The translations under genes were made by a program, and so were the position numbers. Shown one piece after another: positions 27,074 to 36,000 of a stretch of 64,000 nt of DNA (the stretch's first letter is position 1; every line of letters begins with the position of its first letter). The stretch is from assembly GCA_015231795.1 (NCBI GenBank), contig JADGAX010000002.1, positions 434,001 through 498,000 on the forward strand. The letters run 5' to 3'. This stretch comes from Alphaproteobacteria bacterium. Its GTDB lineage: Bacteria; Pseudomonadota; Alphaproteobacteria; Rhodospirillales; WMHbin7. Below the pieces are notes generated by a model. That model had not been told where the DNA came from. It saw nothing but the letters and a program-made list of their open reading frames with translations, and searched no databases.

Positions 27074-27835
27074 ATGGATGTTCAAGGAAAAGCCGCCATC
27101 GTCACAGGCGGCGCATCGGGTTTGGGCGAGGCGACGGCGAAGGCGCTGGCCAAGGCGGGGGCCAAGGTCACGGTGATCGATCTGAAGGCCGAGGCCGCCC
27201 TTAAGGTGGCTGGCGAGATCGGCGGGCTGGGCTTGGCCTGCGACATCACCGACGGCCCGGCCACCGAGGCCGCCATCAAAACGGCCAGAGAGACGCACGG
27301 CCCGGCCCGCATCCTGGTCAATTGCGCCGGTGTGGCCACCGGCGCTCGCGTGATCAATCGCGACGGCCCGGCCTCGCTGGATGGTTTCGCCCGCACGGTG
27401 GCGATCAATCTGGTCGGCACCTTCAACGCCATGCGCCTGTGCGCCTGGGACATGTCGACGCTGGAGCCGCTGGCCGACGGCGAACGCGGCTTCATCGTCA
27501 ACACCTCCTCGATCGCCGCCTTCGAAGGACAGATCGGCCAGTGCGCCTATTCCTCGTCGAAATCGGGCGTGGCGGCGCTGACCTTGCCCGCCGCCCGCGA
27601 GTTGGCCAAATTCGGCGTGCGCGTGCTGTGCATCGCCCCCGGCCTGTTCGCCACCCCGATGATGTTCGGCCTGCCGCCCGAAGTGCAGGAAAGCCTGGGC
27701 AGCAAGACTCCTTTCCCGCAACGTCTGGGCAGGCCCGAGGAATTCGCGGCCCTGGTCATGATGATGGCGGGCAATGTGATGCTGAACGGCGAGGTGGTGC
27801 GCCTTGACGGCGGCGTGCGCCTTGAACCCAAATAG
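27074..27835 (+). CDS. SDR dehydrogenase, 3-hydroxyacyl-CoA dehydrogenase type II-like
   Basis: A 253-residue NAD-dependent enzyme. The cofactor motif is TGGASGLGEATA. LVNCAGVATGARV replaces the NNAG segment. The catalytic Ser is in VNTSSIAAFEGQIGQ, and the Tyr and Lys are in AYSSSKSGVAAL. The pattern VRVLCIAPGLFATPMM and the length match the HSD10-type enzymes that oxidise short 3-hydroxyacyl-CoA in isoleucine and fatty-acid breakdown. GGGAGG stands 6 bases before the ATG. The 31-base gap to the EamA gene holds the palindrome TTTACGTAAA. Confidence 0.9.
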   Translation: MDVQGKAAIVTGGASGLGEATAKALAKAGAKVTVIDLKAEAALKVAGEIGGLGLACDITDGPATEAAIKTARETHGPARILVNCAGVATGARVINRDGPASLDGFARTVAINLVGTFNAMRLCAWDMSTLEPLADGERGFIVNTSSIAAFEGQIGQCAYSSSKSGVAALTLPAARELAKFGVRVLCIAPGLFATPMMFGLPPEVQESLGSKTPFPQRLGRPEEFAALVMMMAGNVMLNGEVVRLDGGVRLEPK

Positions 27836-27838
27836 GGC

Positions 27839-28258
27839 ATGCGCCAGCATCAAACGCTTCTGACCATTGAAACCAAGGGGGCCGGGCTTTACGAGTTCAC
27901 CTCCGATGCGGCGTCCTTTGTCGCCAAGGCAGGCCTGCAAACGGGCCTGTTGACGCTGTTTTGCCGCCATACCTCGGCCTCGCTGACCATCCAGGAAAAC
28001 GCCGATCCCGACGTGGCCCGCGATCTGCAAGAATGGTTCGCGCGCGCCGCACCCGAAGGGGCGGGCTGGATGCGCCACACGCTTGAGGGACCCGACGACA
28101 TGCCCGCCCATATCAAGGCGGCGCTGACGAATGTGTCGCTGTCTATCCCCGTCATGGACAAGCGGCTGGCGCTGGGCAGCTGGCAGGGCTTGTATTTGTT
28201 CGAACACCGCAAAAACCCGCATCGACGCCAGATCGTCTTGCATCTGATGGGCGCCTGA
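27839..28258 (+). CDS. YjbQ (UPF0047) family protein
   Basis: A 139-residue protein. The signature HTSASLTIQENADPDVARDL contains the conserved His and acidic residues. Members have been annotated as secondary thiamine-phosphate synthases after weak activity of the E. coli protein; the true role is not settled. WQGLYLFEHR close to the C-terminus matches the family end. It starts 3 bases after the upstream SDR gene, so the two are probably cotranscribed. Confidence 0.93.
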   Translation: MRQHQTLLTIETKGAGLYEFTSDAASFVAKAGLQTGLLTLFCRHTSASLTIQENADPDVARDLQEWFARAAPEGAGWMRHTLEGPDDMPAHIKAALTNVSLSIPVMDKRLALGSWQGLYLFEHRKNPHRRQIVLHLMGA

Positions 28259-28400
28259 CCGTTCGTTGATGCGCCGTTGATATCTTTCCTCGCCTTGTGA
28301 AATGGACCGTTGATTAATCCTTTGGGTAGGGTGAACCACCGCTCATGCCGATCAAACAACCGCAACAACCGGGTCGGCGCAACACCCAAGGGAGTCCGTT

Positions 28401-28673
28401 ATGTCCGACAAAGAAAAGGAAATGCACGCCATATCGGCGTTGCGTTGGCGCGTAGCCACACTGCTTAGCGCCGCCATGCTTTCGATCTATTTCGGTTTTA
28501 TCTTGCTGGTCGCTTTCGACAAGCCGCTGCTTTCGACCTTGCTGACCGATGGTTTGTCGCTGGGCATTTTGCTGGGCGCTTCGGTGATCGTCGGCGCCTG
28601 GGTGCTGACGACGATTTACGTCTGGTGGGCCAACACCACCTATGACAGCGCCGTCGCAAAGATCAAGGGGTAA
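28401..28673 (+). CDS. DUF485 membrane protein of the acetate-transport operon
   Basis: A 90-residue inner-membrane protein with two helices: LLSAAMLSIYFGFILLVAF and LGILLGASVIVGAWVLTTIY. The YFGFILLVAFDKP and WANTTYD segments are the family marks. DUF485 genes almost always precede actP (E. coli YjcH). The product may assist the symporter, but its activity is unknown. It starts 142 bases after yjbQ, in a gap that should hold the operon promoter, and ends 6 bases before actP. Confidence 0.93.
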   Translation: MSDKEKEMHAISALRWRVATLLSAAMLSIYFGFILLVAFDKPLLSTLLTDGLSLGILLGASVIVGAWVLTTIYVWWANTTYDSAVAKIKG

Positions 28674-28679
28674 GCCGAC

Positions 28680-30203
28680 ATGGAATCGATTCTCTTATTC
28701 TTCTTCTTCATCGCTGCGACGATGGGCATCACCTATTGGGCGGCCAAGCGCACGAAAACGGCCGAGCATTTCTATACCGCCGGACATTCGGTCACCGGCT
28801 TTCAGAACGGCCTGGCCCTGGCGGGCGACTATATGAGCGCCGCCAGCTTCCTGGGCATCGCGGGCCTGGTGGCGCTGAACGGCTTTGACGGATTGATCTA
28901 TTCCACCGGCTGGCTGGTCGGCTGGCCGATCATTCTGTTCCTGATCGCCGAGCCTTTGCGCAACCTGGGCAAATACACCTTCACCGACGTGGTGGCCTAT
29001 CGCCTGAAGCAAAAACCCGTCCGTATCGCCGCCGCCGTCGGCACGATGTCGGTGGTGCTAACCTATCTGATCGCTCAGATGGTGGGCGCCGGCACGCTGA
29101 TCAAGCTGCTGTTCGGCCTGGATTACAAGCTGGCCTGCACCATCGTCGGCGTGGTGATGATGATCTACGTGCTGTTCGGCGGCATGATCGCCACCACTTG
29201 GGTGCAGATCATCAAGGCCTGCCTATTGCTGGGCGGCGCCACCGCCATGGCGATCATGGTTCTGGCCCAGTTCGATTTCAATCCCCTGAACCTGTTCGCC
29301 AAGGCCTCCGAAATGTACGGCCAGAAAGTGCTGGAACCCGGCACCAAGGTGGTGACCGGCGCCTGGGACGCCGTATCGCTGGGCTTGGCCCTGATGTTCG
29401 GCACGGCTGGCCTGCCCCACATTCTGATGCGCTTTTACACGGTGCCGTCGGCCAAGGACGCGCGGGTATCCGTGAAATGGGCGACCATCTGGATCGGTTC
29501 GTTCTACCTGATCACCTTCATCCTGGGCTTCGGCGCCATGGTGCTGGTGGGCATGGATGGCATCAAGGCGGCGGGCGGCGGCGGCAACATGGCGGCTCCG
29601 CTGCTGGCCAAGGCGCTGGCCGGCGACGCCTTCTTCGGCTTCATCTGCGCCGTCGCCTTCGCCACCATTCTGGCAGTGGTGGCCGGTTTGACGCTTTCGG
29701 GCGCCGCCGCCTTGTCGCACGATCTGTGGGTGAACGTCGTCAAGGGCGGCCATGCCTCGGAAAGCGAGCAGTTGAAAGTGGCCAGGATCGCATCGATCAT
29801 CCTGGGCATCTGCGCCATCCTTCTGGGCATCGTCTTCGAGGGACAGAACGTCGCCTACATGGTGGGCCTTACCTTCTCGATCGCGGCATCGGCCAATTTC
29901 CCGGCCCTGGTGATGTCGATCTTCTGGAAGAAGTTCACCACGGCAGGCGCGGTCACCAGCATCCTGTTCGGCTCGATCGGCACCTTGGTGCTGATCTATC
30001 TGGGGCCGACCATTCAGGTCGATCTGTTGAAGAACGATCCGGCCAGCGTGCTGTTCCCGCTGAAGAACCCCTGTCTGGTCACCATGACCGGGGCTTTTCT
30101 GATCGGAGCCATCGTTTCCTTGCTTGCCCCTGAAAAGTCGGCGGAGGAAGGCTTCAAGGAAGTCGAGCACCGCACCTTGATGGGAGCCGATGGCTACCAC
30201 TGA
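28680..30203 (+). CDS. actP: Acetate/cation symporter ActP
   Basis: Sodium:solute symporter family permease that takes up acetate and similar small monocarboxylates. The 507 residues have about thirteen membrane helices. Family blocks include HFYTAGHSVTGFQNGLALAG, DYMSAASFLGIAGL and AGLPHILMRFYTVPSAKDAR. It is shorter than the 549-residue E. coli protein, as in many alphaproteobacteria, with the loss at the N-terminal signal-like end. It follows DUF485 directly and ends before a strong terminator. Confidence 0.95.
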   Translation: MESILLFFFFIAATMGITYWAAKRTKTAEHFYTAGHSVTGFQNGLALAGDYMSAASFLGIAGLVALNGFDGLIYSTGWLVGWPIILFLIAEPLRNLGKYTFTDVVAYRLKQKPVRIAAAVGTMSVVLTYLIAQMVGAGTLIKLLFGLDYKLACTIVGVVMMIYVLFGGMIATTWVQIIKACLLLGGATAMAIMVLAQFDFNPLNLFAKASEMYGQKVLEPGTKVVTGAWDAVSLGLALMFGTAGLPHILMRFYTVPSAKDARVSVKWATIWIGSFYLITFILGFGAMVLVGMDGIKAAGGGGNMAAPLLAKALAGDAFFGFICAVAFATILAVVAGLTLSGAAALSHDLWVNVVKGGHASESEQLKVARIASIILGICAILLGIVFEGQNVAYMVGLTFSIAASANFPALVMSIFWKKFTTAGAVTSILFGSIGTLVLIYLGPTIQVDLLKNDPASVLFPLKNPCLVTMTGAFLIGAIVSLLAPEKSAEEGFKEVEHRTLMGADGYH

Positions 30204-30225
30204 GGACTGATCGCTCATGATGCGG

Positions 30226-30256
30226 GGGCCGGGTGGCTTTGTCGCCCGGCCCTTTT
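30226..30256 (+). terminator. Rho-independent terminator after actP
   Basis: GGGCCGGG (30226-30233) pairs with CCCGGCCC (30245-30252), followed by TTTT. It ends the DUF485-actP transcript, so the CBS/nucleotidyltransferase gene downstream probably has its own promoter or relies on read-through. Confidence 0.8.
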
Positions 30257-30287
30257 CATTTCAACGGCAAGACATTAGGTTACGGCC

Positions 30288-31736
30288 ATGCTCATCGACA
30301 CCGCGCCGCTTTCCAAACTGGACAGTTTCCCCTATCGCCACCGCGTGGCGGAGGTGATGAACCGCCCCTTGCTGACCGGCCCAGCCTCGCTCTCGCTGGG
30401 CGAGGCCTGCCAGCGGATCGCCAAGGCCCGCGTCAGCGCCTTGGTGGTGGTGGACGGAGAGGACCGCCCCATCGGCGTGATGACCGAGCGCGATCTGGTG
30501 AACGCCATCGCCCATCGGGGCAAGGCGGCGCTGGACCTGATCGTGCACGACGTGATGTCGCGCCCGGTGCAAACGGTGGCCGACAAGGATTTCGTCCATG
30601 TCGCCCTGGGGCGCATGTCCCGGCTGGGCGTTCGGCATTTGGTGGCGGTCGATTGCGAGGGCAAGGCCATCGGCATGGTCACGGGCCGCGCGCTGCTGCA
30701 ACTGCGCTCGCGCGAGACCATCTTGCTGGCCGACGGCGTCGCCACGGCGCAGAACGCCTTCGATCTGTACCGCGTCAAGATGGCGCTGCCTGAACTGGCG
30801 CGCCATCTGCTGGCCGAAGGGTTGGGAATGTTGGAAATCGCGGCGGTGATGTCCTCGACCTTGAAGGGAATCGTGGCCCGCGCCAGCGAACTGGCCGTCC
30901 AGTCCTTGGCCGACGACGGATGGGGTCAGGCCCCGGTCAAATTCTGCCTGCTGGCTCTGGGGTCGGTGGGGCGCGGCGAATCCCTGTTGGGCGGCGATCA
31001 GGACACCGCCCTGATTTTCGACGGCGGGCCAGAGCACGACGCCTGGTTCGCCGAGTTCGGCAAACGCGTCAGCCGTCTGCTGGCCGATTCCGGCATCCCT
31101 TACTGCCAAGGCAAGGTGATGGCCAGCGAAGCCTTCTGGCGCCGTCCGCTCGCCGACTGGAAGATCGAGATTTCCCGCTGGGTCGACAAGGCCATGCCGG
31201 AAACCATGCTGAACGTCGACATCTTCTTCGACTTCGCGCCCGCTTTCGGCGACGTGACGCTGGCGGCTTCGCTGAAGGCGCATGCGTTGGCCACGGCCGG
31301 CGCTTCGCCTTTCTTCCTGCGCATGCTGGCCAACGAGGTCGAACGGGCCGAACCGCCCCTGGGCGTTCTGGGCGGCTTTGATCTCGAAGACGGACGCCTT
31401 GCCGTCAAGCTGCATGGCCTGCTGCCCATCGTCAACGCCGCGCGCGTCATGAGCTTGAAAGCCGGTGTGGACGCCAACGGCACGGCGGCGCGCCTGGCCG
31501 GTCTGGCCTCGCTTGGCAAGATCGAGGAAAGCGATGCGGCGGAAACCCGCGACATCTACGAGCTGTTCTTGTCCGTCCTGCTCGATCAGCAACTGTTCGA
31601 CTTGTCGGAAGGCCGTCCAGCCTCCTCCAAAATCGATCCCACGCGTTTCAAACGCTCGCAGCTGAACCGACTGAAGACAGGCTTCAAGCATCTGAAATTG
31701 ACCAAGTCGATGATTGCCCATCTGCTGGGTCATTGA
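30288..31736 (+). CDS. CBS-pair and DUF294 nucleotidyltransferase-like protein
   Basis: A 482-residue cytoplasmic protein. The N-terminal 140 residues form two CBS domains (VMNRPLLTG, then VVVDGEDRPIGVMTERDLV, then VMSRPVQTV and LVAVDCEGKAIGMVTGRAL) that usually bind adenine nucleotides. The middle has a GlnD-like nucleotidyltransferase core, ALGSVGRGESLLGGDQDTAL, with the Gly-Ser and Asp-x-Asp-type motif. A helical substrate-binding domain ends the protein. In many genomes it neighbours actP and a histidine kinase, suggesting a signalling role in acetate use. The target is unknown. No clear Shine-Dalgarno site is visible. Confidence 0.85.
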   Translation: MLIDTAPLSKLDSFPYRHRVAEVMNRPLLTGPASLSLGEACQRIAKARVSALVVVDGEDRPIGVMTERDLVNAIAHRGKAALDLIVHDVMSRPVQTVADKDFVHVALGRMSRLGVRHLVAVDCEGKAIGMVTGRALLQLRSRETILLADGVATAQNAFDLYRVKMALPELARHLLAEGLGMLEIAAVMSSTLKGIVARASELAVQSLADDGWGQAPVKFCLLALGSVGRGESLLGGDQDTALIFDGGPEHDAWFAEFGKRVSRLLADSGIPYCQGKVMASEAFWRRPLADWKIEISRWVDKAMPETMLNVDIFFDFAPAFGDVTLAASLKAHALATAGASPFFLRMLANEVERAEPPLGVLGGFDLEDGRLAVKLHGLLPIVNAARVMSLKAGVDANGTAARLAGLASLGKIEESDAAETRDIYELFLSVLLDQQLFDLSEGRPASSKIDPTRFKRSQLNRLKTGFKHLKLTKSMIAHLLGH

Positions 31737-31748
31737 AGGCGCGCCCGG

Positions 31749-33212
31749 ATGCCACCTCCCCTCTTGCCAGAAGTCTCGCCGCCGGAACAATCCTATGGCG
31801 CCAGATTGACCGGCGTGCTCGCCGCCCTGGCGGCCTTGGCCGGAACCGGCATGGCTGCTGGTATTCTTGGCGATCACCTGACCGGCAGCGACGTGACCAT
31901 GCTGTTCCTGATCGTCGTCGTCTGGGCGGGCCTGACCTTCGGCCATTTGGCGGGCGGCGTCGCCGCCGTGGCGGGCATGCTGGCCAGCAACTTCTTTTTC
32001 TTCGAACCGCAAGGGGCTTTCGGATTCGACACCACGCGCGACGCCATCACCTTGTTCGTCTTCATCCTGGTCGCGATGACCACCAGCACGCTGGCGGCCA
32101 AGCTGCGCGAGGAAAAGGAGCGTCAGCGCTGGCACGGCGAACTGGCCGACCGTACCGCAAAGGCGCTGTACACCTTGTTCGAAGTCAATCAAACCCTGGC
32201 CAAGGTCATGCGGCGCGAAGAGCTGGTCGATTTGGTGGAGCAGGACATTTCCAGGCTGCTTGGCCAGCGCGTTCGCATGCTCGAAGGCGAGGAGATCGAA
32301 ATTCCGCCCGCCTGCCACAGCGTAATCTTGAAAACGCCGCGCAAGATCTGGGGCGCGCTGGTGTTCGAGAATGCGCCGCAAGAATCCGAGGCGCTCGACC
32401 AGAACTTGCTGCACGAGGCGGTGGGCGAGCAGGTGGGGCTGGCGCTGGAGCGCATAGCGCTCACGGAAGAAATGGCCGAGACGCGCCTGCTGGCCGACGG
32501 CGAACGTTTAAGGCGCGCGCTGATGAATTCCATCTCGCACGATCTTCGAACGCCGATCGGCTCGATCATGGGGGCCGCTTCCAGCCTGCTGTCGGGCGAG
32601 GCGGAATTCAACGAACAGGCCAGACGCGATCAACTGACGACCATCATGCAGGCATCCAGGCGCCTAAGCCGCTATGTGCGCAACTTGCTGGACACGACGG
32701 TCATCGAGGCGGGCGCCTTGCAGCTGAATTGCGACTGGGTCGATCTGGCCGACACGGTTTCGGTGGCGCTCGATGCCGCCGAGCCGGTGTTGCAGGGCCG
32801 GCCTGTCGCCTTGAAAATGGATGCCGGCTTGCCGCTGCTGTGGCTGGATGCCATGCTGGTTGAACGCATTTTCGTTAACCTGTTCGAAAACGCCGCCAAA
32901 TATTCGCCGCCCGGCGGCCTGATCGAAGTCAGGGCCAGCGTCGCCGGTCAGGAACTGACGGCCAGCGTCTTCAACGAAACCGAACTGCCGCAAGGCTTGG
33001 CCCTGGAACGCCTGTTCGATTCATACTATCGCGGGCCGTCGCCCGACCAACAAAAAGGGTCTGGCCTGGGCCTGTCGATCTGTCGAGCCTTCATGCACGC
33101 GCATGGGGGCGAGATTTCGGCCCAGTACGACGCGCAAAGACAGGGCTTGACCATCCGCCTGCGATTCATGATGACTGAGCAGGCCCCATGCGAGGAGACG
33201 ATGGATGACTGA
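31749..33212 (+). CDS. KdpD-like membrane histidine kinase with abnormal G1 box
   Basis: A 487-residue sensor kinase. Three to four helices at residues 20-115 resemble the DUF4118 membrane part of KdpD (LTGSDVTMLFLIVVVWAGL, MLASNFFFFEPQGAFGF). The large N-terminal KdpD/Usp sensor region is missing. A short GAF-like segment precedes the phosphoacceptor His264 in MNSISHDLRTPIGSI. The N box is FENAAKYSPPGG and the G2 box KGSGLGLSIC. The G1 box, normally Asp-x-Gly-x-Gly, reads VFNETELPQGL and lacks the key Asp and glycines. No kdpFABC genes are near. It overlaps the regulator gene by 8 bases. Confidence 0.85.
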   Translation: MPPPLLPEVSPPEQSYGARLTGVLAALAALAGTGMAAGILGDHLTGSDVTMLFLIVVVWAGLTFGHLAGGVAAVAGMLASNFFFFEPQGAFGFDTTRDAITLFVFILVAMTTSTLAAKLREEKERQRWHGELADRTAKALYTLFEVNQTLAKVMRREELVDLVEQDISRLLGQRVRMLEGEEIEIPPACHSVILKTPRKIWGALVFENAPQESEALDQNLLHEAVGEQVGLALERIALTEEMAETRLLADGERLRRALMNSISHDLRTPIGSIMGAASSLLSGEAEFNEQARRDQLTTIMQASRRLSRYVRNLLDTTVIEAGALQLNCDWVDLADTVSVALDAAEPVLQGRPVALKMDAGLPLLWLDAMLVERIFVNLFENAAKYSPPGGLIEVRASVAGQELTASVFNETELPQGLALERLFDSYYRGPSPDQQKGSGLGLSICRAFMHAHGGEISAQYDAQRQGLTIRLRFMMTEQAPCEETMDD

Positions 33213-33900
33213 CCCGCGCAGAATCGCCGTCATCGAGGACGATCCGCAACTGCGCCGCTTTCTTAAGACCGGCCTGGAGGCGCATGGATTCGAGGTGACG
33301 GCCGTGGAAACCGGCCGCGAGGGGTTGGCCATGCTGGTCGCCCAGCCCGCCGACGTGCTGCTGTTGGATCTCATGCTGCCCGACGCCGACGGCGCCGATC
33401 TGGTCAGGGAAATCAGGGGCTGGTCGCAGGTGCCGATCATCGTTCTGTCCAGCAAAAGCGCCGCCCAGGACAAGATCGATCTGTTGGATCTGGGCGCCAA
33501 CGACTATCTCGCCAAGCCCTTCGACATGGGCGAGCTGCTGGCCCGCATCCGGGCGGCGCTGCGCCAGGGCATCGTCGCCAAGGGAAGCGATCCCGTCTTC
33601 AAAAGCGGCGCGCTTCGCATCGATCTGGTTCGCCATGTCGTTACCGTCGACGGCAAGACGATCCATTTGTCGCCGCGCGAATTCGCCCTGCTGCGCTATA
33701 TGGCCCAACATGCCGACAAGGTGATCACCCATCAGATGATCTTGAAAGAGGTCTGGGGGGCCGCGCATCTGAACGATACGCATTACCTGCGGGTTTTCGT
33801 GGGCCGCCTGCGCCAGAAGCTCGAAGCCGACCCCGCCCGTCCCAGGCTGTTGGTGACGGTGTCGGGCGTTGGTTACCGTCTGTGCCGGATCGACGATTAG
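33205..33900 (+). CDS. KdpE-like OmpR-family response regulator
   Basis: A 231-residue DNA-binding regulator. The receiver has the acidic pair EDD (residues 11-13), phosphoacceptor Asp55 in LLLDLMLPD and Lys in AKPFDMGELLARIRAAL. The C-terminal winged helix ends in TVSGVGYRL. Close to KdpE in layout. It overlaps the kinase gene by 8 bases, so the two form a pair. Targets are unknown; the adjacent actP operon is the most likely candidate by position. Confidence 0.9.
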   Translation: MTDPRRIAVIEDDPQLRRFLKTGLEAHGFEVTAVETGREGLAMLVAQPADVLLLDLMLPDADGADLVREIRGWSQVPIIVLSSKSAAQDKIDLLDLGANDYLAKPFDMGELLARIRAALRQGIVAKGSDPVFKSGALRIDLVRHVVTVDGKTIHLSPREFALLRYMAQHADKVITHQMILKEVWGAAHLNDTHYLRVFVGRLRQKLEADPARPRLLVTVSGVGYRLCRIDD

Positions 33901-33946
33901 CCGTTCCTTTGCTAAGCTGTCGGCTTGCAAGGAAGAGGGGGGCGGC

Positions 33947-34387
33947 ATGCGGCGGCAATTCATCTTGCTCTTCGAGCGACTGGTTTACGGCGACACCGAT
34001 CAGCCCTGTCGCGAACGCATCGAAAAAATCCTGCGGGGCATCGGCCTCTCGATCCTGACCCTGCACGCGTTGATCGTCTGGCAGCAAGTCACCCAGCTGC
34101 AGATCTCGTACTTCTTCAGCATCCTGATCGATTCGCCGCTGAAATACGCCAGCCGGACGGCAAGCACCGTGCTCTTCGCCTTCGACGGCTCCTGGTGGGA
34201 AATCGCCATCAAGCTGTTCTTGTTGGTCACCGGCTATCTGCCAAGCCTGGTGATCCTTGTCGGCCCGCTCTTGCTGGTTCTGGCGCGTCTGGCTGAAAGC
34301 CGTCACTGGCGCGTCTGGCTCGATATCGTCCTGGCCGCCAACTGGCTGCTGTTCGGCATGAATGTCATGGCGATGCGCTGGGAGTGA
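33947..34387 (+). CDS. Conserved-looking small integral membrane protein, unknown
   Basis: A 146-residue protein with about four hydrophobic segments (ILRGIGLSILTLHALIVW, then YASRTASTVLFAF, then LFLLVTGYLPSLVILVGPLL and WLDIVLAANWLLFGMNV). I recognise no family. The ATG at 33947 follows GGAAGAGGGG. The gene starts 46 bases after the response regulator and may be cotranscribed. Its stop abuts the stop of rlmE on the other strand with no base between. Confidence 0.6.
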   Translation: MRRQFILLFERLVYGDTDQPCRERIEKILRGIGLSILTLHALIVWQQVTQLQISYFFSILIDSPLKYASRTASTVLFAFDGSWWEIAIKLFLLVTGYLPSLVILVGPLLLVLARLAESRHWRVWLDIVLAANWLLFGMNVMAMRWE

Positions 34388-35056
34388 TCAAGCCTTCTTC
34401 GGCTCGCCCCTGAAACCCATCGCCACGACATAGGTTTCCTTGGAATCCTGGCGGCTGGCTTGCGGCTTGGCGTGGCGCACGGTGGCGAAATTCGTCTTCA
34501 TGCGGTCGAGCAGGATCTTTTCCGCCCCGCCCTGAAACAGCTTGGCCACGAAGGCGCCCCCCGGCGCCAGAACGCCAAGGGCGAATTCAAGCGCCGTCTC
34601 GGCCAGATGCATGATGCGCAGATGATCGGTCGGCGCATGGCCGGTGGTGGGAGCGGCCATGTCGGACAGAACCACGTCGCATGGTCCGTGCAGGGCCGCC
34701 TTCAGCCGCTCCTCGGCCCCCTCGGCCAAAAAGTCGCCCAGCAGAACTTCGGCGTTCGGCACCGGGTCCATGGGCAGGATGTCGAGACCGGCCACCAGGC
34801 CGCCGCCCGGCTCCCCGGCCTTGACCCTCGCCACCGCCACCTGCGTCCAGCCGCCCGGCGCGGCGCCCAGATCGGCCACCCGCGCTCCCTTTTTAAGAAA
34901 GTGAAACTTGTCGTCCAATTGTTCGAGCTTGAAGGCCGCCCTGGAACGGTAGCCCTGGCGCTTGGCCGCCTCGACATAGGGGTCGTTGATCTGGCGGGTC
35001 AGCCATTGGCGTTGCGACAAGGTGCGCTTTTTCTTCGATTTTAGATTCTGCTTCAT
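34388..35056 (-). CDS. rlmE: 23S rRNA 2'-O-methyltransferase RlmE (FtsJ/RrmJ)
   Basis: Methylates the 2'-hydroxyl of U2552 in 23S rRNA during late 50S assembly. The 222 residues have a Lys/Arg-rich N-terminus, RSRAAFKLEQLD (first catalytic Lys), the SAM loop DLGAAPGGWTQV, LSDMAAPTTGH with the catalytic Asp, AFVAKLFQGG with the second Lys and SKETYVVAMGF with the Glu. This Lys-Asp-Lys-Glu set is complete. The start overlaps the ppx stop by 4 bases. Last gene of a four-gene operon. Confidence 0.96.
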   Translation of the reverse strand: MKQNLKSKKKRTLSQRQWLTRQINDPYVEAAKRQGYRSRAAFKLEQLDDKFHFLKKGARVADLGAAPGGWTQVAVARVKAGEPGGGLVAGLDILPMDPVPNAEVLLGDFLAEGAEERLKAALHGPCDVVLSDMAAPTTGHAPTDHLRIMHLAETALEFALGVLAPGGAFVAKLFQGGAEKILLDRMKTNFATVRHAKPQASRQDSKETYVVAMGFRGEPKKA

Positions 35057-36000
35057 GCCGTAAGTCCATCAGCCAAAAGACATAATAGGCCTTCGCGCAG
35101 ACCGCGATCAGCGATCCCCAGCACGGGGGCAGGCCATTGGTCATGCAGGATGCGGAATATCTCGATGCCCGACGGTACCAAGTCGGCGCGCTCGGGTCCG
35201 ATGCAAGGATGGGCGGCGCGTTCAAGTTGCGACATGGCCGTCAGCCGTTCGCTGACCGCCCGCAGCTCGCTTAGGGTCAGCATCAAGCCATCGACCCGCT
35301 TGCGCTCGTAGCGGCCCAGGCCAAGGTGAACGGCCCCCATGGTGGTCACGGTGCCCGACGTGCCCAGCATGCCCGCCTCGCCACTTAGCAAACTATCGCG
35401 CAGGCGGTGGCGACGCTCGAAATTCTCCAGGCGCGAGCGCATGGCGGCCAGAGATTGGTTGCGCGCTTCTTCTGCGCGCTCCGACAGCGTGACCACGCCG
35501 ATGGGCAGGGAATCGCAAGCCACGACCCCGTGATTTTCGCTTTTCTCGCGATCGACCCAGGTGACTTCCGTACTGCCGCCGCCGATGTCGAAGATCAGCG
35601 CGAAACGCGTCCTGGCGTCCAGCAGCGACCGGCAGCCGAGCGCTCCCAGCGTGGCTTCCTCGTCGCTGCTGATGATGTCGAGCTTCAGCCCGGTTTCTTG
35701 GGCCACGCGTCCGATGAAGGCCTGGCCGTTGCTGGCCTGGCGGCAGGCCGCCGTCGCCACCAGGCGCGTTAGTTCAACGCCGCGCTTGGCGATCAGGCGC
35801 GCGCAGTGGTCCAGCGCTTCAAGCGTGCGCGCCTGGGCGGCCTCGCTCAGATAACCGTTGGCCGACAGGCCTTCGCCCAGCCGCGTGATGCGCGAAAAGG
35901 ACTCGACCACGTTAAAGCGCCCCTCGCCCATGGCGCGGGCCAGCAGCAGGCGGCAATTGTTGGTGCCCAGATCGAGGGCGGCGAGCATGGGGCCGTTCAT
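35053..36000 (-). CDS. ppx: Exopolyphosphatase/guanosine-pentaphosphatase, short form
   Basis: Ppx/GppA family enzyme that releases phosphate from polyphosphate or converts pppGpp to ppGpp. The 315 residues contain only the ASKHA catalytic core: ALDLGTNNCRLLLA, IISSDEEATLG (catalytic Glu), FDIGGGSTEVTW and GTSGTVTTMG. The C-terminal regulatory domain of E. coli Ppx (513 residues) is absent, as in other alphaproteobacteria. It overlaps the flanking genes by 4 bases at each end (fnr upstream, rlmE downstream). Confidence 0.93.
   Translation of the reverse strand: MNGPMLAALDLGTNNCRLLLARAMGEGRFNVVESFSRITRLGEGLSANGYLSEAAQARTLEALDHCARLIAKRGVELTRLVATAACRQASNGQAFIGRVAQETGLKLDIISSDEEATLGALGCRSLLDARTRFALIFDIGGGSTEVTWVDREKSENHGVVACDSLPIGVVTLSERAEEARNQSLAAMRSRLENFERRHRLRDSLLSGEAGMLGTSGTVTTMGAVHLGLGRYERKRVDGLMLTLSELRAVSERLTAMSQLERAAHPCIGPERADLVPSGIEIFRILHDQWPAPVLGIADRGLREGLLCLLADGLTA

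Noticed and set aside
30261-32414. Minus-strand open frame of 717 codons across the CBS protein and histidine kinase
   Set aside because: It spans two recognised plus-strand genes and their junction. Low-complexity Gln/His/Gly-rich translation is typical of GC-rich antisense frames.
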